NCBI GenBank assembly: GCA_013396755.1
Contig: VWZF01001684.1
Span: 1,355,787-1,419,786, forward strand
Reading direction: 5' to 3'
Length of the DNA stretch: 64,000 bases
Source: Sclerurus mexicanus
Lineage: Eukaryota; Chordata; Aves; Passeriformes; Furnariidae
Shown here one piece after another: positions 55,720-64,000 of the stretch; positions within the stretch are counted from its first letter, which is position 1, and each line of letters opens with the position of its first letter. Made by a program: the position numbers and the translations under genes. The notes below the pieces were generated by a model, which searched no databases, had not been told where the DNA came from, and saw only the letters and a program-made list of their open reading frames with translations.

Positions 55720-55802
55720 AGGTGGGATTATGGGCACTAAACCACTGGGACTGACTGCGTTGCCCATGCGTTAAATCCTCATTTTGTGCAGACTTAATGA
55801 AA
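55720..55802. repeat. Local dispersed repeat, partial copy 2
   Basis: The block 'ctgcgttgcccatgcgttaaatcctcattttgtgcagactta' matches the centre of copies 1 and 3 in the same orientation. The left part ('caaggtgggattatggg') is only weakly alike. The 3' half of the repeat is absent. Confidence 0.55.
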
Positions 55803-56300
55803 AAGATAGTTCCTTGTAATATGTTCTGTTTTTGTCAGCTGCTCCTACAAGCAGGACGGGGATGCTTTCTTCCTCCTTAACACATGCAGTGATAATTTTT
55901 TCACATGCTCTTTCTGTAAACGTTCCACCACAAAACATTCTGTTAAACTGGAATTAGGGTTGTAAATATGCATTAATAAGTTGGAGCAAATTCTGTACTG
56001 ATTGCCTGCCCATGCCACCTTGGTGCCATCGATGGAGGAAATGCCACCGAGGAGCACTGAGAGCTGGATTCTCACCCCGGAAATGTTACTCCATCTCCAC
56101 ACACAGGGCTATGGCCGGGAATCAAATCCTGTGCTGGAGTTTGTAAGGAACACGTTCTGGAGCATCAGGAACACAGGATTTAACTCCCACTTCACAAACA
56201 TAAAGGATTGCAAAAGCACTTGCCAGTGGCCTAACGCTGCTCTCATTGCAGTAAGGCATTTTCCCCACTCTCACTGACAGTCGAACTAAGCCAGTAATCA

Positions 56301-56360
56301 CAAATCCTATCCCCTGTGATTTGAATTAAACAAATCCTACCCTCCGCGATTCGAATTAAA
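56301..56360. repeat. 30-bp tandem duplication
   Basis: Two adjacent 30-base copies (56301-56330 and 56331-56360) differ at five positions, all C/T. Three of the five turn a CG in the second copy into TG or TTG context in the first, as CpG decay would. Confidence 0.85.
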
Positions 56361-56600
56361 CAAAACAGTTTGTTTTTGTTCCCTCAGAAATCGTCTTTGT
56401 ACAGTCTCATCAGCCTTTCACCTATGCTTACATCATAGGATGAGCCACACATCACAGAGTTCCCAAATTTACTTCATGTTCCAGCCACGTAAGACACGTC
56501 CTACTGGCAAAATCTCTGCTAATTCCTTCAGAAATAAAGCCAGTATTGTTTTCCCTCTTAGCCTTGACATATCTGTTCATCCCTGTGGCAGAAATTAATT

Positions 56601-56624
56601 CTTTTTTTTTTCTTTTTTTTTTTT
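56601..56624 (+). repeat. T-rich homopolymer tract
   Basis: A T run broken by one C. No LINE or SINE tail is recognisable next to it. Confidence 0.9.
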
Positions 56625-56945
56625 CATGAGATCATATTTTATTGTTAACATATTTGGAGAGAGAACAGTATCAGACAGTAAGCAATTTAGATAATAATTA
56701 ACAGAAAATTAAATAACAATAATTAATAATGATACCTTCCAACTAGTCTCTGAATGATAATAAAAAAATTCACAATGGTGTTGTGAAGCTTGGTTTATTC
56801 CTGCCTATAATTTACTTTGAGGTCTTAGCATAAAAGGTGCTTAGAATTGAAAAATATCATTATTAGCATAAAAATGAGGTATGTTCTATTTATTTTGTGT
56901 ATTAATTTAGCAGAATATATTATTACACAACTTTATACTGTAAGC

Positions 56946-57115
56946 ACAAGGTCACACAGGATATGACTTGTCACACTGTGTTGCCTATGCATGAAATCCT
57001 CATTTTGTGCAGAGCTCTGAAATATATATTCATGTCAGAATATCTTACTGTCCAGCGACAGCCCCAGAGTTCCATTCTATTACATACTGGGGAAACAGAT
57101 TCAGCATCATTTGAG
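56946..57115. repeat. Local dispersed repeat, copy 3
   Basis: This is the same unit as 55395-55570, in direct orientation about 1.55 kb away. The central block 'gtcacactgtgttgcctatg' followed by 'catgaaatcctcattttgtg' is the best preserved part. The two flanks differ, so the copies are either separate insertions of one element or an old segmental duplication. Confidence 0.7.
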
Positions 57116-59339
57116 AGGTCTCTTCTTCTCTCAGTACCCGAATGAACTCTCATTAATCAAAACCCTACAAACACTCACCGAGAGAGAGCCAGCCCCAGCA
57201 GTGCTCTCTCCGGCCTGAGACATGATGGCAATCCACTCCACAGTGTTGTTTTATCCCTGCTCTGTGACTAAGCATGGCACTGATTTTACAGCTACCAAAA
57301 AACAGAGCCTCGTTTTACTAAACACAGTAAATGAAAGACACTGTTTTAGGGATGGGATTTCGCTGGCACTGCCGCTGTCGCATTAGCGGCACAAATCTGG
57401 AGACAGCCCTGGAGTCAGCACGCCCTTCTCCAAACTTCCAGCCAGCCCAGAAACACATTAGGAGTTCAAGCTCTGCTCACACTGAACGTACTGATGTTTG
57501 CAGTTTGATAAGCAGGAGTTCCTATCCAACTCTGTTAACCACCCACCCACCAACTCCTCATTGTTTTTACGAGCTTTAGATGTTTTTCTCTTCTAAACAC
57601 GTCCATATTGGAGAACTGGAAACAGCAACAGCAAAATTCTCTGACTACTGAGTCTCAGGGCTTTTTTTTTTTTTTTTTTTTACCAGCCATAAAATGGAGA
57701 TTTTTGTATAAGCAGTTTCATGTGGGACACCTTGCTCAACAAAACCCTTAAATCTAAGGAAATGTCAGTTTGCATTGAGAAAAGAAGTATTACCTTGGTC
57801 TTCAATAGCACAGCAGAAAGCAACAGCAGTTTAGAGATCAGAGCAGATCACCAGTGTAGCCTCCAGACCAGAACAGCGGGTTTGAAATGATACTCAAGCA
57901 AACAGCCAGAACAGAACAGCAATTAACAGTTAACAGGCCACTTAAATTAAGAGCTTTCCTTGAGAAAACAGCCTCAGACCTTCAGAGACTGTAGGAAGGA
58001 AAGTGGCAACAGATCGAAGTGTGTGGGGAATTTCCTCACCAGGCCTTTTATCCACAGAATGTACAAACCCAGAAATGCCTGGCCGAAATGCAGACGGAAG
58101 GGAATGTAGCTGCACAGAGGAGGGAATAACGAGAGGAAAGGAAACGAGAGATTTTGAGTAATGACCTTCTAAGCAACAAAAACATAACTTTCTTTGCTGA
58201 TGCCTCCAGAGCCAAAATTTTGTATGGTGCAGCACTTGGTGCTAACCCGTACTTTGTACCCTCATCATGCAACCTGCCACCACAACGCCTGGTAATGCAA
58301 GACAGACGGGGAGGGTTTGCAGCCAGCTCTGACCCTTGTTCAGGCCACTGGCTCTCCCTTAGTGCTCTGTGCCCCTCCAGACCCCACAAAGGGACACACA
58401 CCCTGAGAACTGACCCACAGTCCCCGACAGGCACCCCCACATTTCTGCATCACTCGCTGTCTCAGTGCACCACCACCACCACGGTGATCTTTCTCACCCT
58501 CACACAGCACACAGCTGTAAAACCCACTGCCCAGGACAAACATGAAAAGTCAAGATGTCTCAAACTCCCAGTCCCACACCCTTTTTTGCTTACAGTGCCT
58601 CATAACTCTACAGTATTTTTCTTCCATTCCTGGCTTTGACCTCTGCGAACTTTTTAACTCAAGCAGTTCAAAGAGTTAATAAAGAAAGATGTATCTTTGC
58701 TACCTCTCTCACATAGCTCAATGCACTCTGAATTTGGGGCATGTGGGAGCACAGCCCCAGAAATGTTCGTAGGTTCAGCAGTGTGACAGAAAAAGCCTGA
58801 AACCAGCCAACTGCCTTCCCCAGCCCCTGCATCCTACTGCCTCAGGAGTCGTGTCGCTGGTCCTGCTGCTGCCAGCTCCACCCTGACAAAACACCCTGCA
58901 AAGCCCTGGAAGCAAACCGTGCTGTTGCCACCTCCCCAAAAAATTCGGATAGAGGAATAAGTGCGGTCCAGCAGGACACGCAGCCCCATGTGTTCGGGTC
59001 ACAAAGCCAGGGGGAGGGCACTGCCCCTTAGCCACATCCAGGAGCGCAGAGGTGCCAAATTAGTTTTACAGTTTTCCAGCACCGAGATGTGTCTGGGGCC
59101 GGGGGACTTTTTGATGGACGCATGGGAGCAACACTTGCAGTCTGCTTGAAAGGGTCATTCCCACATTTCACAGCAGTGGCCTATGGAGGGGGGCAGTGTC
59201 AGATCAGCAGTCTGGGGGCTTGTGTTGGCAGGGGGAGGGACACAGCCGCCTTGCTGGCTGTTTCTGGGCCGGTTTGGGGAGGGGGGAGGACACATACGAC
59301 ACGGTTTGGAGCAACACCAAGGGCCGCTAAATCCCCTTA
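57116..59339. other. Non-coding stretch left of the first exon
   Basis: GC content rises towards the promoter. The plus frame 58154-58639 (161 codons) is among the longest in the window, but its product is low in any recognisable pattern and has His/Thr-rich simple sequence ('caccaccaccaccac' at about 58467). It also runs antisense to the inferred transcript. I treat it as chance within the presumed first intron. Confidence 0.5.
57662..57681 (+). repeat. Poly-T tract (20 bases)
   Basis: An uninterrupted T run. It could be the A-tail of a reverse-oriented retrotransposed sequence, but I recognise none to its left or right. Confidence 0.9.
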
Positions 59340-59700
59340 TTTGATTGAGGGAGGTTGGGGGCAAGATGATTTGGAGGGAAAAACGTTTAGTAGTGTGGAT
59401 GCTTTAGCGCAAGGAAGATCGGGGGAAGTGCTGCTTGGGAGTGAAGCTGTTTGCAAACAAGGGCGTTGGGAGTGAGGGGAAACGACAAAAGCAGGGGGGC
59501 GAGGATGTTTGGGTGCAAGGGCAAGGACCGCTGAAGGTGCGGGTGCTGGAGGCTGAAGGCGCTTGGGGAGCAAAAGGGGTAAGAGCGTTTCTGCAGAGGA
59601 AGCACTTGGGGGAGAGGGCATTTGGGGGAGAGCGCGTTTAGGGGAGAGGGCATTCGGGCCGAGGGCATTTGGCAGGTGAGCGGTGTTTGGGGGAGAGAGG
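59340..59700 (+). repeat. G-rich minisatellite, about 16-bp unit, decayed leftward
   Basis: The right half (about 59603-59698) is a clear degenerate tandem array with units such as 'ggcatttgggggagag', 'cgcgtttaggggagag', 'ggcattcgggccgag' and 'cggtgtttgggggagag'. The left part (59340-59600) carries weaker versions of the same G-rich, GTTT/CTTT-spaced pattern. The array starts about 60 bases inside the presumed intron. It has many runs of four or five G on the + strand, which is the non-template strand if transcription runs rightward and the template strand for the minus-strand gene. The long open frames in it reflect the repeat and are not coding. Confidence 0.75.
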
Positions 59701-59761
59701 CGACACAGACACGCACACGGACACGCCCGCCCGGCCCGGCCGCCGCTCGCCCCGCACTTAC

Positions 59762-59862
59762 CCGGGCCAAGGCGAGCTGTCGGCGGGCGGGCTCCGCGGA
59801 GGGGCCGGGGGGGCTCCGTAATCCGACAGGCTTTGGGCTGCCAAATGTAAACACTCCGCCAT
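59762..59862 (-). CDS. First coding exon of an unidentified gene (partial CDS)
   Basis: On the minus strand an ATG at 59862-59860 opens a frame of 33 full codons plus two bases. It ends at 59762, directly followed by GTAAGT (complement of 59761-59756), a consensus splice donor; read through, the frame would stop at the TAA inside that donor. The start has A at -3 and G at +4, a good Kozak context. The peptide begins MAECLHLAAQSLSDYG and continues as a Pro/Ala/Ser-rich tail ending near SSPWPG. There is no signal peptide or membrane segment. A short exon of this kind in a CpG island, followed by a long intron, is common in vertebrate transcriptional regulators, but that is inference. I do not recognise the family, so I give no symbol. 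The next codon should be GGN, completing a Gly after a phase-2 intron. Downstream exons were not found in the window. Confidence 0.6.
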
Positions 59863-59922
59863 GATTTCTTTGTTTAGATAATTGAACCTGCCTCCCTCTC
59901 CCTCGCCGACTCTCGCTCGCTC

Positions 59923-60062
59923 TTATTTATTTATTTATTTCTCCCCCCCCCCCCCCCCCTCCACTTCACAACCACCANNNNNNNNNNNNNNNNTCATCAT
60001 CATCATCATTATGGCCTGTGTGGGGTGTTTTTTTTTTCTTTTTTTCTCTTTTTTTTTTTTTT
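59923..60062. repeat. Cluster of simple repeats: (TTTA)n, poly-C, (TCA)n, poly-T
   Basis: In order there is a TTTA run at about 59923-59940, a C run at 59943-59959, the N gap, a TCA run at 59994-60009, and an interrupted T tract at about 60028-60062. All lie within 200 bases upstream of the candidate start codon on the minus strand, so they would fall in the 5' UTR or core promoter. On the transcribed strand they read as A-rich, TGA-repeat and G-rich tracts. Confidence 0.9.
59978..59993. other. Assembly gap (16 N)
   Basis: Sixteen unknown bases lie between a C homopolymer with a short C/A-rich tail and a (TCA)n run. The flanks are the kind of low-complexity sequence on which assemblies break, so the true length of the gap is uncertain. 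Any open frame drawn across it is artefactual. Confidence 0.98.
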
Positions 60063-60360
60063 AAGGGTGGTTATTTCGTGGCTGCGTTTATCCACCGCTG
60101 GTTTTACAAATATTTATGTACGTGTGTCTGTATTTATCCGTAAACATATATACACCTTTCTTTTTTCCATTGGGAGGCTTTAAGGAGGGGAAGGTGCTCC
60201 CGCAGGTTTGGGGGGTCGCGGTTGTTCCCCCTCCCTTCGCTGCCGGGGAAAGGGCAGCGTTCCCAAAGGGGAGGGAGCGGCGTGTGCTGGGGGGACACGG
60301 GTGGGAACTTCCAGCCTTGGGTTTCATCCCTGCACCTCCTGAAAATTCGAGCTCGACGTG

Positions 60361-63300
60361 AAGTGCCAGCTTGGTATTGTTTCCTATTAGTATCGGTGTT
60401 GTTAGTGCTATGTGGGAATTCCCTGCCAGGAAATAGGGTTCTGCTGTAGGAAATGTACAGGAAGTGTTAGCATGACTCAAACATGTTCCACCTGCATTCC
60501 TGCTTTGGCAGCAAGTTTCTCCATTTGGAAATACAAATGTATTTCCTGTCAGTACTACTTGAAATGCACTCCCGTCGATGTCCAGAAATCCCTTTCCACA
60601 CACCTGGTCCTATCAGAACCCAGGAAGCTAATGGGAGTGCCCAGGAAGGATGCAGGATGCAACCACCCAGGAAGGACCTGGCACCCCACAGTTCCCATGG
60701 GACATTTGAGGAGTTTTAGGCACGACATCACTCAGGAATTGCGTCAAAGACTGGGAATTGTCCCTAACTTGTATTTTGTTACTTTTTGTATCACGGAAGA
60801 GCGCTGCCTCCTGATTTCTCCTTGCTTAACCACTATTCATTTCCAGGAGGTGTTCAAATAGCACAGCATGTACAGCATTTCTAGAGATACCTTTGCTGCT
60901 GATGTGTAGAAAGAGCAACACTGCAAAGACAATATAAAAATAATGCTCGGTGCCAGCGTGCCAGTCATCAAACAGATTCCCAATCCACTTTGCCATGAGA
61001 CTGTTAGTGCAATAATGATCACCATTCCCAGAGCCAATCTCCTCGCCTGCAAGAATACACTTGTGCATTTCACTTCACTTCACTATTGTACCTTCACTAT
61101 TGTGTCTGCTGTTGGCAGAGGTTCTTGTTCTGCGAAGGCATCACCAGTTTGGAGCCCCAACCCTTCCCTGCGTGTCACTAATGCCCTGTAAAACCGCTGT
61201 TCATTCCTGGGATGAGGCTCTTTATGGACAGTGAGCACAGAGAAAAACCACGAGAGAGGAGTACATGTGTGTGTTGCACTGCACTGACTCCTCCAGTCCA
61301 TGAGAACACAGGGCTGTGGTACAAGTTCAATTTCAGAGCTGCACAGGTATTTGTAAACCTTTTTACAATAAAATACTGGGAGTTTGATGGGTCAGTCAGA
61401 GCAGAGCAATTGCCATTCAGGCCTTGGGGTTGCTCTCAAGAGTTTGGCAGCTCTCAGGCCACCCCTTGCAGTTTGACATCATTTCTGAATTTCAGGTACC
61501 AAAACAAACAACATCACAGCTTTTCACAGTGACCCCATCTCTGCTGTCCTGTGATTTTCTAGTTGCTTTAAACAGAAGTTTGAGAATATTTCCCAGTTTC
61601 TGCTTTATCTTCTTCCCTCTTTGGGGTTATGCTATTTGCTTATGATGCTATTTTTATTTCCCTGCCAGGATTTCATCGCAATCTCCCCTTTGTGGGATTT
61701 TCACTTGTGGCCATTTAAATTCATTTCAGGCTAGAACTTGGCATAAAAGTTCGCAGCTTCTCAGCCAGATTTGAATTACTATATTTAATCCATACTCAGC
61801 TCTTAGGCTTTTTTTTTTTTTAAATGAGAGTGAAGATAGAAATAATTTTGTTGTGGTTCCAAATGGTGGCATCATGCTGTACTGCTTTCGATCCTGTCTT
61901 CATTCTACTAGCTTTTCGAAAGGACATGCCAGAGCATTTGAGACGTGACTTTAGAAACATGTTGCTTTGCAATCCTTTAAAAATGGGCTATTTCAGCACA
62001 AAACTTTGTGAAAATTAAGCATTGTGGATGCACAAGGGTATTTTTATTGCACTCTTAGATATGGCTCGCTGAACAGCAAAGCCAGTTTTCACATGGGCTA
62101 AAAGAGGGCAAAAAGTCTTTGCTGTGCTTTGAAAGACAGTTTTGCACAATTGTGTTTTTGTTATTAATTTTTGTGAATATTCAGGCTGTGCTGTGTTAGC
62201 CTCTGCAGCTATGAAGAAGAGATAATGGCACACAGATTTTTATTAAACTAGATTACACTGGATAGCTTGAATTTCCTTTCTCTATTCACCAATTTTAAAA
62301 AAACAAATGCAGTACTTAATCTAAGATTAATTCTATTGTATAAATCCAGCTGAGTAATTGCTTGTGAAATACTCCTACCAATTCAAACTTTTGTTTGCTT
62401 CAGGGTTTTTATTATTCAGCTTTTTTACTACAGTGCCCAGCACAGCAGAACACGGCAGAGCTACTGGTAATATTATGAGTGAATAGGATCAAAAGATCTT
62501 AAAACAGATCTTAAGGAGGGGACTAATTACTGGCCCAAGCAGGGATGGAAGTAAGGGATGGGTTGTGACATGGAGGATTATAGGAGAAAGTGTGCAAAGA
62601 CCTGCAATAATGTGATCACACTCGAGTATCTTTATGGTCTCTGACACTATAATGTAGTGTAATAATTTAGTATAATAATTTAGGGTAATAATTTCATGCT
62701 GGAAATGGACACTGTAAAAGGCTGGTTTTCAAAGTTTGAAAGAATGTTGCCGGGTTTTTAAACTACTGAAAGAAGCTCAAATGAATGGAATAGCCACGTT
62801 TTTCCCTCTTCTTCTCATTTAAGGGTTAAGTGTTTACACTGAAGTAACTAGTTCCTTTGCAAAGCTGTTCTCTGTATTAGTTTACCTTCCCTGACACTGC
62901 CTTTGAAATGTGTGGACTGGGAGCATTTCAATCAGTGCAATATGACAGTGTATCCCCCCGTCAGAACATGGTTGCAGTGTGAGAGCTGTGTAATAAGCTG
63001 CACTGTTGCACAAGGGAGTAGGAAAAAATCTTAAAAACAGCAATAAAAGTCTGGTGCCTAAAAACATAAAAGATAAAAATATAACATTGAGATCCTAAAA
63101 TACGGTTGAGATTAAATCTGTTAGTCTAAGAACATGCATTACTGGACCAAAAAGAAAAGATCCAAGTGCTGAGTTTCTTTTTTTTTATGTGAGCAGATAT
63201 TTCCACTGTAAACACGGTAAAAGCAATTATGGAAGAAAATATGAAAAATAAAGTTCTCTTTGAGTGCTTTGCACCGAGTTAACAAATTGCTATTGCACAA

Positions 63301-64000
63301 TAGTAACACTGCATTAATTATGTCACTATTTTTCCTTCGTGATAGATTATTGTTAGTAATTCATCACTGTAACATATTAATAGTGGTATTAGTTTTTAAA
63401 CAGAACAATCATATTAGTAGCATACTTGTCATATTAGTGAAAATTAACAAAATGATGAAAAATTGCTACCAAGGATTTGGGGCTCTAACACTGCAAGGAA
63501 ATCACTTTTTTCCCAATCCAGCAGTTTTTCAATGAGCATATATTTTCTTGCAAAGGTAAAGAGGCTGTTTTAGTGTTCTCTGTCCGAGCCCCAGGAGCCA
63601 TTTCCAAATATTTATGCCATCCTTTTAATGCCAAATGTGTGTATTCTTTCCTGATTCTAGTACTGTGTGTTCTGCCTTCTAAAAGCCCGAGTGCTGTCAC
63701 TCACAACCCCTGGCATGAGGTTTGAGGCCATTAACTCCCTTTTTGTTGGGGATTGGGAGCCTGTACTGTCTGGTGAACTTCTGGAGCACAATATCTCTGA
63801 GAGTAACAACCTGAATTAAGTTATGGGGTTATAGAGTGGGTTTCCTGCTCCCTCCCTCATGAACATCTGGTGCCTCAGAATCAAAAAAAGAAAAGATAAA
63901 ACGTTGCCCAAACCCCGAGAATCCAGTTTGGAACTGGAGTCACTGTTTTTACCCGCTGCTTTGTGAAACCAAGAGGCAAATTTTCAACCTCTTGTCTGTC
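60361..64000. other. 5' flank of the minus-strand gene, no gene seen
   Basis: Past the CpG-rich zone the sequence returns to AT-rich composition. Short duplications ('ttcactattgt' twice at about 61078-61102; the ATAATTT repeat at 62.66 kb) and a T run at about 61809 are the only structures seen. A divergent promoter partner was not found. Confidence 0.55.
62659..62694. repeat. Short tandem repeat, (gtaataatttag)3
   Basis: Three units of 11-13 bases ('gtaataatttag', 'tataataatttag', 'ggtaataattt') lie head to tail. Confidence 0.85.

Larger units (their letters stand above)
59480..60360 (-). promoter_or_regulatory. CpG-rich promoter region of the minus-strand gene
   Basis: CpG density rises sharply here compared with the AT-rich DNA on either side. 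The core at about 59690-59850 is dense in CG dinucleotides, and a second GC-rich block lies at 60200-60360. The candidate first exon sits inside, so transcription would start somewhere to the right of 59862. No TATA box is evident close to the exon; a CpG-island promoter would not need one. Low-complexity tracts and a sequence gap interrupt the presumed 5' UTR. The exact start site cannot be placed from sequence alone. Confidence 0.6.

Noticed and set aside
58154..58639. 161-codon plus-strand open frame
   Set aside because: No recognisable domain, low-complexity His/Thr stretches, antisense to the inferred gene, and no splice or promoter context.
59387..59854. 155-codon minus-strand frame overlapping the first exon in another frame
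   Set aside because: Most of it translates the G-rich minisatellite, giving periodic Pro/Leu repeats. Its start lies inside the better supported frame, and it reads through the GTAAGT donor.
59882..60064. Plus-strand frame running through the N gap
   Set aside because: It translates unknown bases and homopolymers (runs of Pro, Ile and Phe), so it is an artefact of the gap and simple repeats.
60088..60603. 171-codon minus-strand open frame, the longest in the window
   Set aside because: It spans the GC-rich promoter flank and the T-rich tract boundary, shows no domain or family pattern, and lies upstream of the better supported exon. GC content alone explains its length.
1..64000. tRNA, rRNA, known microRNA hairpins, or endogenous retrovirus genes
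   Set aside because: Reading both strands I found no cloverleaf with A/B boxes, no rRNA segment, and no gag/pol/env-like frames or paired LTRs. A covariance-model and repeat-library scan would be needed to exclude small or very old ones.

Overview
This window looks like non-coding DNA from a bird, or less likely another sauropsid. The main evidence is its repeats. Two 3' ends of CR1 LINEs are recognisable from the CR1 tail (a 'ggtc(c)cttccaacc' block followed by 'a..gattc..'). There is also an older CR1-like 3' fragment, a decayed CR1-like reverse-transcriptase remnant, and several copies of ancient amniote repeats with the 'tcaatggga' and 'catgtgc/ttaag' cores. I see no Alu, L1 or other mammal-specific element. 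Most of the sequence is AT-rich, and open frames are short (171 codons at most). I find no prokaryotic-type gene organisation.

Layout. From 1 to about 59.7 kb is one long stretch without a recognisable gene. It holds scattered repeats: CR1 at 5.4 and 28.7 kb, an older CR1 at 54.2 kb, LINE RT remains at 44.8-45.5 kb, ancient amniote repeats at 20.9, 27.8 and 52.2 kb, a local repeat family at 55.4-57.1 kb, and a TAATTA-bearing degenerate array at 52.7-53.0 kb. It also has two small isolated CpG-rich patches (about 24.0-24.3 and 48.8-49.15 kb) and several AT-rich blocks that resemble conserved non-coding enhancers, although conservation cannot be tested here.

The one credible gene element is at 59.4-60.4 kb. 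A CpG-rich promoter region contains a minus-strand first coding exon (59862 down to 59762, 33 codons plus 2 bases). It starts in a good Kozak context and ends exactly at a consensus GTAAGT donor. I do not recognise the protein from these residues. If this exon is real, transcription runs leftward. The bulk of the window would then be its first intron, possibly with exons I cannot see, and 60.4-64 kb would be its 5' flank. A 16-N assembly gap and low-complexity tracts lie just upstream of the exon, in the presumed 5' UTR or promoter. A G-rich minisatellite (about 16-bp period on the + strand) lies at the start of the presumed intron.

I found no new multi-gene system. The observations most worth following are the unidentified first exon and its CpG island, the two orphan CpG patches, the local repeat family at 55-57 kb, the TAATTA array, and the ancient amniote palindromic repeats.
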